This document shows positions 48,770 to 61,800 of a DNA stretch of 64,000 bases, piece after piece; positions within the stretch are counted from its first letter, which is position 1, and the number at the start of each line of letters is the position of its first letter. Under the pieces are notes generated by a model. The model did no database searches. It was not told the DNA's origin and was given only the letters and a program-made list of their open reading frames with translations. The stretch covers positions 17,338,055 through 17,402,054 of the forward strand of contig NC_037599.1 of assembly GCF_003073045.1 (NCBI RefSeq). The letters run 5' to 3'. A program made the translations under genes and the position numbers. This DNA comes from Pomacea canaliculata. Taxonomy: Eukaryota > Mollusca > Gastropoda > Architaenioglossa > Ampullariidae.

Positions 48770-49545
48770 TTGTAATTTACAAACAGCGAAGGGATTAAAC
48801 TAACTTTAAAAACATGGAGGCACAGACTGACCCGTGACAAGGTAAGAGAAGACCAGTTCAGAAGAATAATCAGGACAGGTGCCAGCAAAGTTATTAAAAC
48901 ACAGCATGGAAAGTTTGTACTAGATGCGAAAATGGATGGGTATGGCCAGTGTAGAAAACGAAGGAGAGGGGTGACGTGGGCCCGTTTCCTAGCTTTAAGC
49001 CCCAGACGTGAAGCGGGGTTCTGTACTTTCTGGAGTTTGTGAAGAAGGTATTTAGGGCAGCCAGCAAGCAAGGAGTTGCAGTGATCAACTCTAGATAGAA
49101 CAAATACACAGACAAGAGTGTTGATAGCGCGCGTAGACAGAATGCGAATGATGGCGCTGAGTCTTGTGTAGTTCATAATGGGCAGACTGACAGACAGCTG
49201 TAACTTGTTTATCATAATAGACAGACAGTTGTCCTTTGTTTATCATAATAGATAGACTGACAGAGAGCAGTCATTTGTTTAGCAAGAGTCATGTCTGCAA
49301 TGATAATGAATCCCAGATTCCCGATGCATGGAGGAAGCAAAAGTGATATTGCTTTCGCCCACGACTTGGTGGACAAGCGAGTGTAGATGGATTTCTTTTT
49401 GTGGAACATAGGAGGGCTTCCGTTATATTATCATTGAGTTTAAGTTTGTCACCATCCAGCCTTTGACTTTATCAATACAGAACTCTATAGTACTGGTAGC
49501 AGAGTGAGTCAGCTGTGAGTACAGCTGCGTATCATCAGCATATGA
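48770..49545 (-). mobile_element. CR1-like retrotransposon relic abutting the gene C promoter
   Basis: The minus strand gives SYADDTQLYSQLTHS (49,545 down, with the intact YADD catalytic box), then after frame breaks VFVLSRVDHCNSLLAGCPKYLLHKLQKVQN (about 49,105-49,015) and the CR1 C-terminal region. It belongs to the same type as the relic at 24,826-26,020, but on the opposite strand. Confidence 0.82.
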
Positions 49546-49559
49546 TTAATTTTTCAGTT

Positions 49560-49802
49560 CGTAAAGCGTATTTTCTCTAGAAGTCATGAGTTAACATGAC
49601 GATTTGAAAACAATAAGGTAATACGTCATAAACAACTTTAAACGACGTCAGCTTTATCAAGTGAGACACAGCGAAGACGTCAAATGTTGACGTCACAGAA
49701 TATTAACGTAAGAAACGGCAGACTGAGAGTTGGTACCTGCAAAGAACGGCAGACATTCTAGTGTGGATGCCGACATTAATATCGAGACTTGTAATCAACA
49801 GC
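49560..49802 (+). promoter_or_regulatory. Conserved upstream region of gene C with palindromic CRE
   Basis: Homologous to the regions before A and B. TGACGTCA lies at 49688-49695, 115 bp before the ATG, followed by cagaatattaacg. Its upstream limit coincides with the end of the CR1 relic at about 49,545. Confidence 0.6.
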
Positions 49803-52800
49803 ATGTTGTTGCTTCTTTTCTTTCCGTTTGGTGTCTTGGGCCAACTTAAGGATCCTACGAACAAAGACGAGAATGTTCTCCCTCTAAGAAGATTATACGA
49901 TGCCGCCGAACGTTGGAATTATCCGTACATAGCAGCGAGCAAAGTCGAAAAGGGAATCCATGAAAACATTCCAATATTTTAAGAGACAAGAACATAGGCA
50001 CGTGTAGAACGCCCGGCCAAACAGACGTATAGCAGTCCGGCCAGTATTCCTGACATTAACGGTAGTATCTACATGTGGTGTCGCACTACACTTTTGACTA
50101 CCGTCAGCAATGTAGATGCTCGGACTGCATTCAAGGGGCAACAAACGTGTACTCTGAACACCCAGACGAACAACAGGACAGACTGTAATGCCACTATGTG
50201 GAATACTACCACAACACGTCAGCTTTACGTGTTACAACGTCGATGAGCGCCGGGACAAAGTCAGCCTTTGTATTGAGTACCCTGCTTTTACCAGTGTGTG
50301 TGAAATGGAAGTTTACGCTTGTCCTTATGGCGCACGGACGCTACTGCAATGAAAAATGTGAGTGTGCCAGTGGAACGCTCGACGAAAGGACTAACGCTAT
50401 AATGAGAAAAATGCACTTCGTCCTCAAAAATCCGGAATGGGAGACGATGAACTGCGACAAATTTGGCCGTGCAATACTTCTGCACAGATGCTGCAAGCAA
50501 CAAAAAGTATTTATCAGATACCAAGACTTCAACAGCTTGTCACTTGGTAAAAACCTACCAAGGCACGACAGGGGGACCATTTCGCACATGTAAAGGAAAG
50601 GATTCTTAACCACACCTCAAGACGAGTCTCGCCGCGAAATTCAGATAATAGAACCTGACAGATACGTCATCATGGATTATTTACAGTCCGACGCTACTGA
50701 TGACCCCAATTTTTCTTCATCGCCTATGTCATACTAATCAAATGTCCAATACGTCACGATGACTTTGACTACTTCGGTGTAAAAGATGTCTCCAAGTACG
50801 CTAGAAACAAGTTACAGCTCACCTACAAGGTGGGTTTAGAAGACAACAAATTCATTCAGCTCGAATTTAAGTTTTCAAAGCAGAGTGATCGGGCAGATAT
50901 TTGCCAAATTTTTAAACGCAACATTGTAACGGCTTTTTAGATATATATTTGGATGGCAAACGTGCATTGCGTGGACAGGCTTTGGTTCAGGAACGAGACA
51001 GAAGTCGTTTTCAGAGAAGAACTATGTAAGAAGCGTGTTCAAAACCTAACGGTCATTGTTATGAGTGGTTACAACACGTACCTGACACATCTTTATGCAT
51101 TAGAATGCAAAGATGGCTACTTCGGAAACGACTGCCAAAAGAAATGCAAACTGCAATGGTACTAATGAAATATGTGACAAGGAGACTGTGAGTGCGATCC
51201 GGGTGTGCAAAAGGGTTTAGCGGACTTGACTGCTCTAATAGATGCCCGGCGGTCTGTCTTGACGATCTGTGTGACTGGCAGTCAAGGCAGTGCACATGGC
51301 TGTAAGAATAAATGAAGCCGCATTTTGTAATTCGAAGGTTGTGCGCCAGGAACTTACGGAGACTTTTGCTTAAACTGGGACAGTGTGAAATGCCACATTC
51401 TCAACAAACTTGCAATGAAACAACGGGCCAATGTGAAAAAGGCTGCAAGAGGGCTTTGAAGAACTACTTGCACCAGATGTGTGACGATTACTGCAGCGAT
51501 ACATGCAAAACTGCTTGGGAGGAGTACACAACTGTGATCTCCCACAAGGTATTTGCTCTCAGGGATGTGTTAATGGTTTATGGCTTCCGCCGGAATGTCG
51601 AAAGAAAACCTTTATCACATGTCCAAGAGGAACGTACGGAAAAAGTTGTTCTAAAGACTGTGGCCATTGCCTTTTAAACGACAAACTTGAAACATGTAAT
51701 TCCTCAGGGCGGTGCCCAAAAGATTACAGCTGCCTCTCGGGATGGAAGGGAAGAGACTGTGAAGATGTATGTGAGCCTGGCACGTACGGTGAACAATGTA
51801 AATATACATGCGGTCATTGCGCTCAGACAGTATGCAGTACAACAGATGGAAACTGCCCGCAAGGTTGTGAAAAAAACTACAAGGGATTACAGTGTACAAA
51901 AAACTGTAATTATTGCACAGACATCCCGTGCACTCACTGCAAAGGCTCGTACAGACAGTGCTTGCTACCGCAAGGAACGTGCCTAGACGGTTGCCAGGCC
52001 GGCTGGTTTGGAGAAGAATGCCGATCGGGGTGTCCGCCAGGAAACATACGGGAGTGAACTGCTCTCGCGACTGTGGTACGCTGCTCAAAACAAGCGTGGC
52101 GGCAGGTGCAGTTGTGACGCAAGCGGACGGTGTGCAGACGCTGGCGTGTGCGAAGAGGGCTGGACGGGATTAGGTGCGACAAAGCTGCCGCCAGCTCCTA
52201 TGTCGTCGATGTCATCCAGTTTGCGGGCCTGCGCAACGGCTCAAACGTGCAGCAGCTGTGAGCGGAGAATGCCCTGCAGGTGCCGAAAACTGCGTTCGGG
52301 AACAGCTTGTCACAACGCCATGTGAGCATGCGCGTCGCCGTCTTGCTATGGGTGCAAAGGGTCTTCGCAATGTCTGACGCTAAAGGATATCCTGCAAGGG
52401 TGCACCGCTGGCTGGGCGGTGTGAGTTCGATACAGGTTCCAGTTGAACGCATGGGCGAACTGCACTCGTGACTGCGGCACTGCCTGGACAACAGCACGCA
52501 GGAGCCAACGACGTGTGATGCGGTCACGGGTGGAATGTCACTAGCATATGTGTCTGGACGCTGACTGGCAAACAGTGCGACAAGCAGTGCGGTGCAGGCA
52601 CATTTGGAGCCAAGTGCGCAAACGTTTGTGGGAGCTGTGCAAACGGTAGTGAAACGTGCAGCGCTGCCGACGGCCTGTGCACAAGCGGGTGTGCTGCGCA
52701 TTCCACCTGAGAGGACTGCCGAACAGAGTGCGCATCGTGCTCAAGCGCCTCTTGCGTACTGCAAAGGATCGCACGGCAGTGCCTGCTGCCGCAAGGAACT

Positions 52801-55800
52801 GCTAGACGGCTGCCAGCCGCTGGTTTGGAGAAGAGTGCCGACTCGGGTGTCCGCCAGGAACATACGGAGTGAACTGCTCTCGCGACTGTGGTCGCTGCTC
52901 AAAACAAGGCGTGGCGGGCAGGTGCAGTATGTGACGCAGAAGCCGGACGGTGTGCAGACGCTGGCGTGTGCGAAGAGGGCTGGACGGAGTTAGGTGCGAC
53001 AAAGCTTGCCCGCCAGGCTCCTATGGTCGTCGATGTTCATCAGTTTGCGGCGCCTGCGCCAACGGCTCAACGTGCAGCAGCGTGAGCGGAGAATGCCCTG
53101 CAGGCTGCCGAAAACTGCGTTCGGGAACAGCTTGTCAAACGCCATGTGCAGCATGCGCGTCGCCGTCTTGCTATTGGTGCAAGGGTCGTTGGCCAATGTC
53201 TGACGCTAAAGGAATATGCCTGCAAGGATGCACCTTGCTGGGGGCGGGTGCTGAGTGTCGATACAGGTGTCAGCTGGAACGCATGGGCGAACTGCACTCG
53301 TGACTGCGGCACACTGCCTGACAACAGCACGCAGGAGCCAACGACGTGTGATGCGGTCACGGGGAATGTCCACTAGCATATGTGTGTCTGGACGGCTGAC
53401 TGGCAAACAGTGCGACAAGCAGTGCGGTGCAGGCACATTTGGAGCCAAGTGCGCAAACGTTTGTGGGAGCTGTGCAAACGGTAGTGAACGTGCAGCGCTG
53501 CCGACGGCTGTGCACAAGCGGGTGTGCTGCGCATTCCACCGGGAGGACTGCCGAACAGAGTGCGCATCGTGCTCAAGCGCCTCTTGCGTTCACTGCAAAG
53601 GATCGCACGGCCAGTGCCTGCTGCCGCAAGAACGTGCTAGAACGGCTGCCAGGCCGGCTGGTTTGGAGAGAGTGCGACTCGGGTGTCCGCGCAGGAACAT
53701 ACGGAGTGAACTGCTCTCGCGACTGTGGTCGCTGCCTCAAAACAAGGCGTGGCGGGGCAGGTGCTGTATGTGACGCAGAAAGCCGGACGGTGGTGCAGAC
53801 GCTGGCGTGTGCGAAGAGGGCTGGACGGGAGTTAGGTGCGACAAAGCTTGCCGCGGCTCCTATGTCGTCGATGTTCATCAGTTTGCGGCGCCTGCGCCAA
53901 CGGCTCAACGTGCAGCAGGTGAGCGGAGAATGCCCTGCAGGCTGCCGAAAACTGCGTTCGGGAACAGCTTGTCAAACGCCATGTGCAGCATGCGCGTCGC
54001 CGTCTTGCTATGGGTGCAAAGGGTCGTTCGGCAATGTCTGACGCCTAAAGAATATGCCTGCAAGGGTGCACCGTGGCTGGCTGGGCGGTGCTGCTGGCGG
54101 GCATACAGGTGTCCAGTGTGGAACGCATGGCGAACTGCACTCGTGACTGCGACACTGCCTGGAAACAGCACGCAGGAACGACCGTGTGAATGCGGTCACG
54201 GGGAATGTCCAACTAGCATATGTGTGTCTGGAGCTGGACTGGCAAACAGTGCGACAAGCAGTGCGGTGCAGGCACATTTGGAGCAAGTGCGCAAACGTTT
54301 GTGGGAGTCTGTGCAACGGTAGTGAAACGTGCAGCGCTGCCGACGGCCTGTGCACAAGCGGGTGTGCTGCGCATTCCACCGGAGAGGACTGCCGAACAGA
54401 GTGCGCATCGTGCTCAAGCGCCTCTTGCGTTTACTGCAAAGGATCGCACGGCCAGTGCCTGCTGCCGCAAGGAACGTGCCTAGACGGCTGCCAGGCCGGC
54501 TGGTTTGGAGAAGAGTGCCGACTCGGGTGTCCGCCAGGAACATACGGAGTGAACTGCTCTCGCGACTGTGGTCGCTGCCTCAAAACAAGGCGTGGCGGGG
54601 CAGGTGCAGTATGTGACGCAGAAGCGGACGGTGTGCAGACGCTGGCGTGTGCGAAGAGGGCTGGACGGGAGTTAGGTGCGACAAAGCTGCCGCCAGGCTC
54701 TTGGTCGTCGATGTTCATCAGTTTGCGGCGCTGCGCCAACGGCTCACGTGCACAGCGTGAGCGGAGAATGCCCTGCAGGCTGCCGAAAACTGCGTTCGGG
54801 AACAGCTTGTCAAACGCCATGTGCAGCATGCGCGTCGCCGTCTTGCTATGGGTGCAAAGGGTCGTTCGGCCAATGTCCTGACGCCTAAAGGAATATGCCT
54901 GCAAGGGTGCACCGCTGGCTGGGCGGGTGCTGAGTGTCGATACAGGTGTCCAGCTGGAAAGATGGGGCGAAACTGCACTCGTGACTGCGGACACTGCCTG
55001 GACAACAGCACGCAGGAGCCAACGACGTGTGATGCGGTCACGGGGAATGTCCACTAGCATATGTGTGTCTGGACGGCTGGACTGGCAAACTGCGACAAGC
55101 AGTGCGGTGCAGGCACATTGGAGCCAAGTGCGCAAACGTTTGTGGGAGCTGTGCAAACGGTAGTGAACGTGCAGCGCTGCCGACGGCCTGTGCACAAGCG
55201 GGTGTGCTGCGCATTCCACCGGAGAGGACTGCCGAACAGAGTGCGCATCGTGCTCAAGCGCCTCTTGCGTTCACTGCAAAGGATCGCACGGCCAGTGCCT
55301 GCTGCCGCAAGGAACGTGCCTAGACGGCTGCCAGGCCGGCTGGTTTGGAGAAGAGTGCCGACTCGGGTGTCCGCCAGGAACATACGGAGTGAACTGCTCT
55401 CGCGACTGTGGTCGCTGCCTCAAAAAGGCGTGGCGGGGCAGGTGCAGTATGTGACGCAGAAGCCGGACGGTGTGCAGACGCTGGCGTGTGCGAAGAGGGC
55501 TGGACGGGAGTTAGGTGCGACAAAGCTTGCCCGCCAGGCTCCTATGGTCGTCGATGTTCATCAGTTTGCGGCGCCTGCGCCAACGGCTCAACGTGCAGCA
55601 GCGTGAGCGGAGAATGCCCTGCAGGCTGCCGAAAACTGCGTTCGGGAACAGCTTGTCAAACGCCATGTGCAGCAGCGCGTCGCGTCTTGCTTGGGTGCAA
55701 AGGGTCGTTCGGCCAATGTCTGACGCCTAAAGGATATGCCTGCAAGGGTGCACCGCTGGCTGGGCGGGTGCTGAGTGTCGATACAGGTGTCCAGTGGACG

Positions 55801-58800
55801 CATGGGCGAACTGCACTCGTGGATGCGGACACTGCCTGGACAACAGCAAGGAGCCAACGACGGTTGATGCGGTCACGGGGAATGTCCACTAGCATATGTG
55901 TGTCTGGACGGCTGGACTGGCAAACAGTGCGACAAGCAGTGCGGTGCAGGCACATTTGGAGCCAAGTGCGCAAACGTTTGTGGGAGCTGTGCAAACGTGA
56001 AACGTGCAGCGCTGCCGACGGCCTGTGCAAAGCGGGTGTGCGCATTCGGAGCAGGATGCCGAACAGAGTGCGCGTCGTGCTCAAGGCCTCTTGCGTTCAC
56101 TGCAAAGGATCGCACGGCCAGTGCCTGCTGCCGCAAGGAACGTGCCTAGACGGCTGCCAGGCCGGCTGGTTTGGAGAAGAGGCCGACTCGGGTGTCCGCC
56201 AGGAACATAGAGTGAACTGCTCTCGCGACTGTGCGCTGCCTCAAAAAAGGCTGCGTGGGCAGGTGCAGGTATGTGACGCAGAAGCCGACGGTGTGCAGAC
56301 GCTGGGGTGCGAAGAGGCTGGACGGAGTTAGGTGCGACAAAGCTTGCCCGCCAGGCTCCTATGGTCGTCGATGTTCATCAGTTTGCGCGCCTGCGCCAAC
56401 GGCTCAACGTGCACAGCAGCGTGAGCGGAGAATTGCCCTGCAGGCTGCGAAAACTGCGTTCGGGAACAGCTTGTCAAACGCCATGTGCATGCGCGTCGCC
56501 GTCTTGCTATGGGTGCAAAGGGTCGTTCGGCCAATGTCTGACGCCTAAAGGAATATGCCTGCAAGGTGCACCGCTGGCTGGGCGGGTGCTGAGTGTCGAT
56601 ACAGGTGTCAGCTGGAACGCATGGGGCGAACTGCACTCGTGACTGCGACACTGCCTGGACAACAGACGCAGAGCAACGACGTGTGATGCGGTCACGGGGA
56701 ATGTCCACTAGCATATGTGTGTCTGGACGGCTGACTGGCAAACAGTGCGACAAGCATGCGGTGCAGGCACATTTGGAGCCAAGTGCGCAAACGTTTGTGG
56801 GAGCTGTGCAAACGGTAGTGAAACGTGCAGCGCTGCGACGGCTGTGCACAAGCGGGTGTGCTGCGCATTCCACCGGAGAGGACTGCCGAAAGAGTGCGCA
56901 TCGTGCTCAAGCGCCTCTTGCGTTCACTGCAAAGGATCGCACGGCCAGTGCCTGCTGCCGCAAGGAACTGCCTAGACGGCTGCCAGGCCGGCTGGTTTGG
57001 AGAAGAGTGCCGACGGGTGTCCGCCAGGAACATACGGAGTGAACTGCTCTCGCGACTGTGGTCGCTGCCTCAAAACAAGGCGTGGCGGGGGCAGGTGCTG
57101 TATGTGACGCAGAAGCCGGACGGTGTGCAGACGCTGGCGTGTGCGAAGAGGCTGGACGGGAGTTAGGTGCGACAAAGCTTGCCCGCCAGGCTCCTATGGT
57201 CGTCGATGTTCATCAGTTTGCGGCGCCTGCGCCAACGGCTCAACGTGCAGCAGCGTGAGCGGAGAATGCCCTGCAGGCTGCCGAAAACTGCGTTCGGGAA
57301 CAGCTTGTCAAACGCCATGTGCAGCATGCGCGTCGCCGTCTTGCTATGGGTGCAAAGGGTCGTTCGGCCAATGTCTGACGCCTAAAGGAATATGCCTGCA
57401 AGGGTGCACCGCTGGCTGGGCGGGTGCTGAGTGTCGATACAGGTGTCCAGTTGGAACGCATGGGGCGAACTGCACTCGTGACTGCGGACACTGCCTGGAC
57501 AACAGCACGCAGGAGCCAACGACGTGTGATGCGGTCACGGGGGAATGTCCACTAGCATATGTGTGTCTGGACGGCTGGACTGGCAAACAGTGCGACAAGC
57601 AGTGCGGTGCAGGCACATTTGGAGCCAAGTGCGCAAACGTTTGTGGGAGCTGTGCAAACGGTAGTGAAACGTGCAGCGCTGCCGACGGCCTGTGCACAAG
57701 CGGGTGTGCTGCGCATTCCACCGGAGAGGACTGCCGAACAGAGTGCGCATCGTGCTCAAGCGCCTCTTGCGTTCACTGCAAAGGATCGCACGCCAGTGCC
57801 TGCTGCCGCAAGGAACGTGCCTAGACGGCTGCCAGGCCGGCTGGTTTGGAGAAGAGTGCCGACTCGGGTGTCCGCCAGGAACATACGGAGTGAACTGCTC
57901 TCGCGACTGTGGTCGCTGCCTCAAAACAAGGCGTGGCGGGCAGGTGCTGTATGTGACGCAGAAGCCGGACGGTGTGCAGACGCTGGCGTGTGCGAAGAGG
58001 GCTGGACGGGAGTTAGGTGCGACAAAGCTTGCCCGCCAGGCTCCTATGGTCGTCGATGTTCATCAGTTTGCGGCGCCTGCGCCAACGGCTCAACGTGCAG
58101 CAGCGTGAGCGGAGAATGCCCTGCAGGCTGCCGAAAACTGCGTTCGGGAACAGCTTGTCAAACGCCATGTGCAGCATGCGCGTCGCCGTCTTGCTATGGG
58201 TGCAAAGGGTCGTTCGGCCAATGTCTGACGCCTAAAGGAATATGCCTGCAAGGGTGCACCGCTGGCTGGGCGGGTGCTGAGTGTCGATACAGGTGTCCAG
58301 CTGGAACGCATGGGGCGAACTGCACTCGTGACTGCGGACACTGCCTGGACAACAGCACGCAGGAGCCAACGACGTGTGATGCGGTCACGGGGGAATGTCC
58401 ACTAGCATATGTGTGTCTGGACGGCTGGACTGGCAAACAGTGCGACAAGCAGTGCGGTGCAGGCACATTTGGAGCCAAGTGCGCAAACGTTTGTGGGAGC
58501 TGTGCAAACGGTAATGAAACGTGCAGCGCTGCCGACGGCCTGTGCACAAGCGGGTGTGCTGCGCATTCCACCGGAGAGGACTGCCGAACAGAGTGCGCAT
58601 CGTGCTCAAGCGCCTCTTGCGTTCACTGCAAAGGATCGCACGGCCAGTGCCTGCTGCCGCAAGGAACGTGCCTAGACGGCTGCCAGGCCGGCTGGTTTGG
58701 AGAAGAGTGCCGACTCGGGTGTCCGCCAGGAACATACGGAGTGAACTGCTCTCGCGACTGTGGTCGCTGCCTCAAAACAAGGCGTGGCGGGCAGGTGCAG

Positions 58801-61800
58801 TATGTGACGCAGAAGCCGGACGGTGTGCAGACGCTGGCGTGTGCGAAGAGGCTGGACGGGAGTTAGGTGCGACAAAGCTTGCCCGCCAGGCTCCTATGGT
58901 CGTCGATGTTCATCAGTTTGCGGCGCCTGCGCCAACGGCTCAACGTGCAGCAGCGTGAGCGGAGAATGCCCTGCAGGCTGCCGAAAACTGCGTTCGGGAA
59001 CAGCTTGTCAAACGCCATGTGCAGCATGCGCGTCGCCGTCTTGCTTTGGGTGCAAAGGGTCGTTCGGCCAATGTCTGACGCCTAAAGGAATATGCCTGCA
59101 AGGGTGCACCGCTGGCTGGGCGGGTGCTGACTGTCGATACAGGTGTCCAGCTGGAACGCATGGGGCGAAACTGCACTCGTGACTGCGGACACTGCCTGGA
59201 CAACAGCACGCAGGAGCCAACGACGTGTGATGCGGTCACGGGGGAATGTCCACTAGCATATGTGTGTCTGGACGGCTGGACTGGCAAACACTGCGACAAG
59301 CAGTGCGGTGCAGGCACATTTGGAGCCAAGTGCGCAAACGTTTGTGGGAGCTGTGCAAACGGTAGTGAAACGTGCAGCGCTGCCGACGGCCTGTGCACAA
59401 GCGGGTGTGCTGCGCATTCCACCGGAGAGGACTGCCGAACAGAGTGCGCATCGTGCTCAAGCGCCTCTTGCGTTCACTGCAAAGGATCGCACGGCAGTGC
59501 CTGCTGCCGCAAGGAACGTGCCTAGACGGCTGCCAGGCCGGCTGGTTTGGAGAAGAGTGCCGACTCGGGTGTCCGCCAAGGAACATACGGAGTGAACTGC
59601 TCTCGCGACTGTGGTCGCTGCCCTCAAAACAAGGCGTGGCGGGCAGGTGCTGTATGTGACGCAGAAGCCGGACGGTGTGCAGACGCTGGCGTGTGCGAAG
59701 AGGGCTGGACGGGAGTTAGGTGCGACAAAGCTTGCCCGCCAGGCTCCTATGGTCGTCGATGTTCATCAGTTTGCGGCGCCTGCGCCAACGGCTCAACGTG
59801 CAGCAGCGTGAGCGGAGAATGCCCTGCAGGCTGCCGAAAACTGCGTTCGGGAACAGCTTGTCAAACGCCATGTGCAGCATGCGCGTCGCCGTCTTGCTTT
59901 GGGTGCAAAGGGTCGTTCGGCCAATGTCTGACGCCTAAAGGAATATGCCTGCAAGGGTGCACCGCTGGCTGGGCGGGTGCTGAGTGTCGATACAGGTGTC
60001 CAGCTGGACGCATGGGGCGAACTGCACTCGTGACTGCGGACACTGCCTGGACAACAGCACGCAGGAGCCAACGACGTGTGATGCGGTCACGGGGGAATGT
60101 CCACTAGCATATGTGTGTCTGACGGCTGGACTGGCAAACAGTGCGACAAGCAGTGCGGTGCAGGCACATTTGGAGCCAAGTGCGCAAACGTTTGTGGGAG
60201 CTGTGCAAACGGTAATGAAACGTGCAGCGCTGCCGACGGCCTGTGCACAAGCGGGTGTGCTGCGCATTCCACCGGAGAGGACTGCCGAACAGAGTGCGCA
60301 TCGTGCTCAAGCGCCTCTTGCGTTCACTGCAAAGGATCGCACGGCCAGTGCCTGCTGCCGCAAGGAACGTGCCTAGACGGCTGCCAGGCCGGCTGGTTTG
60401 GAGAAGAGTGCCGACTCGGGTGTCCGCCAGGAACATACGGAGTGAACTGCTCTCGCGACTGTGGTCGCTGCCTCAAAACAAGGCGTGGCGGGGCAGGTGC
60501 AGTATGTGACGCAGAAGCCGGACGGTGTGCAGACGCTGGCGTGTGCGAAGAGGGCTGGACGGGAGTTAGGTGCGACAAAGCTTGCCCGCCAGGCTCCTAT
60601 GGTCGTCGATGTTCATCAGTTTGCGGCGCCTGCGCCAACGGCTCAACGTGCAGCAGCGTGAGCGGAGAATGCCCTGCAGGCTGCCGAAAACTGCGTTCGG
60701 GAACAGCTTGTCAAACGCCATGTGCAGCATGCGCGTCGCCGTCTTGCTTTGGGTGCAAAGGGTCGTTCGGCCAATGTCTGACGCCTAAAGGAATATGCCT
60801 GCAAGGGTGCACCGCTGGCTGGGCGGGTGCTGAGTGTCGATACAGGTGTCCAGCTGGAACGCATGGGGCGAACTGCACTCGTGACTGCGGACACTGCCTG
60901 GACAACAGCACGCAGGAGCCAACGACGTGTGATGCGGTCACGGGGGAATGTCCACTAGCATATGTGTGTCTGGACGGCTGGACTGGCAAACAGTGCGACA
61001 AGCAGTGCGGTGCAGGCACATTTGGAGCCAAGTGCGCAAACGTTTGTGGGAGCTGTGCAAACGGTAGTGAAACGTGCAGCGCTGCCGACGGCCTGTGCAC
61101 AAGCGGGTGTGCTGCGCATTCCACCGGAGAGGACTGCCGAACAGAGTGCGCATCGTGCTCAAGCGCCTCTTGCGTTCACTGCAAAGGATCGCACGGCCAG
61201 TGCCTGCTGCCGCAAGGAACGTGCCTAGACGGCTGCCAGGCCGGCTGGTTTGGAGAAGAGTGCCGACTCGGGTGTCCGCCAGGAACATACGGAGTGAACT
61301 GCTCTCGCGACTGTGGTCGCTGCCTCAAAACAAGGCGTGGCGGGGCAGGTGCAGTATGTGACGCAGAAGCCGGACGGTGTGCAGACGCTGGCGTGTGCGA
61401 AGAGGGCTGGACGGGAGTTAGGTGCGACAAAGCTTGCCCGCCAGGCTCCTATGGTCGTCGATGTTCATCAGTTTGCGGCGCCTGCGCCAACGGCTCAACG
61501 TGCAGCAGCGTGAGCGGAGAATGCCCTGCAGGCTGCCGAAAACTGCGTTCGGGAACAGCTTGTCAAACGCCATGTGCAGCATGCGCGTCGCCGTCTTGCT
61601 TTGGGTGCAAAGGGTCGTTCGGCCAATGTCTGACGCCTAAAGGAATATGCCTGCAAGGGTGCACCGCTGGCTGGGCGGGTGCTGAGTGTCGATACAGGTG
61701 TCCAGCTGGAACGCATGGGGCGAACTGCACTCGTGACTGCGGACACTGCCTGGACAACAGCACGCAGGAGCCAACGACGTGTGATGCGGTCACGGGGGAA

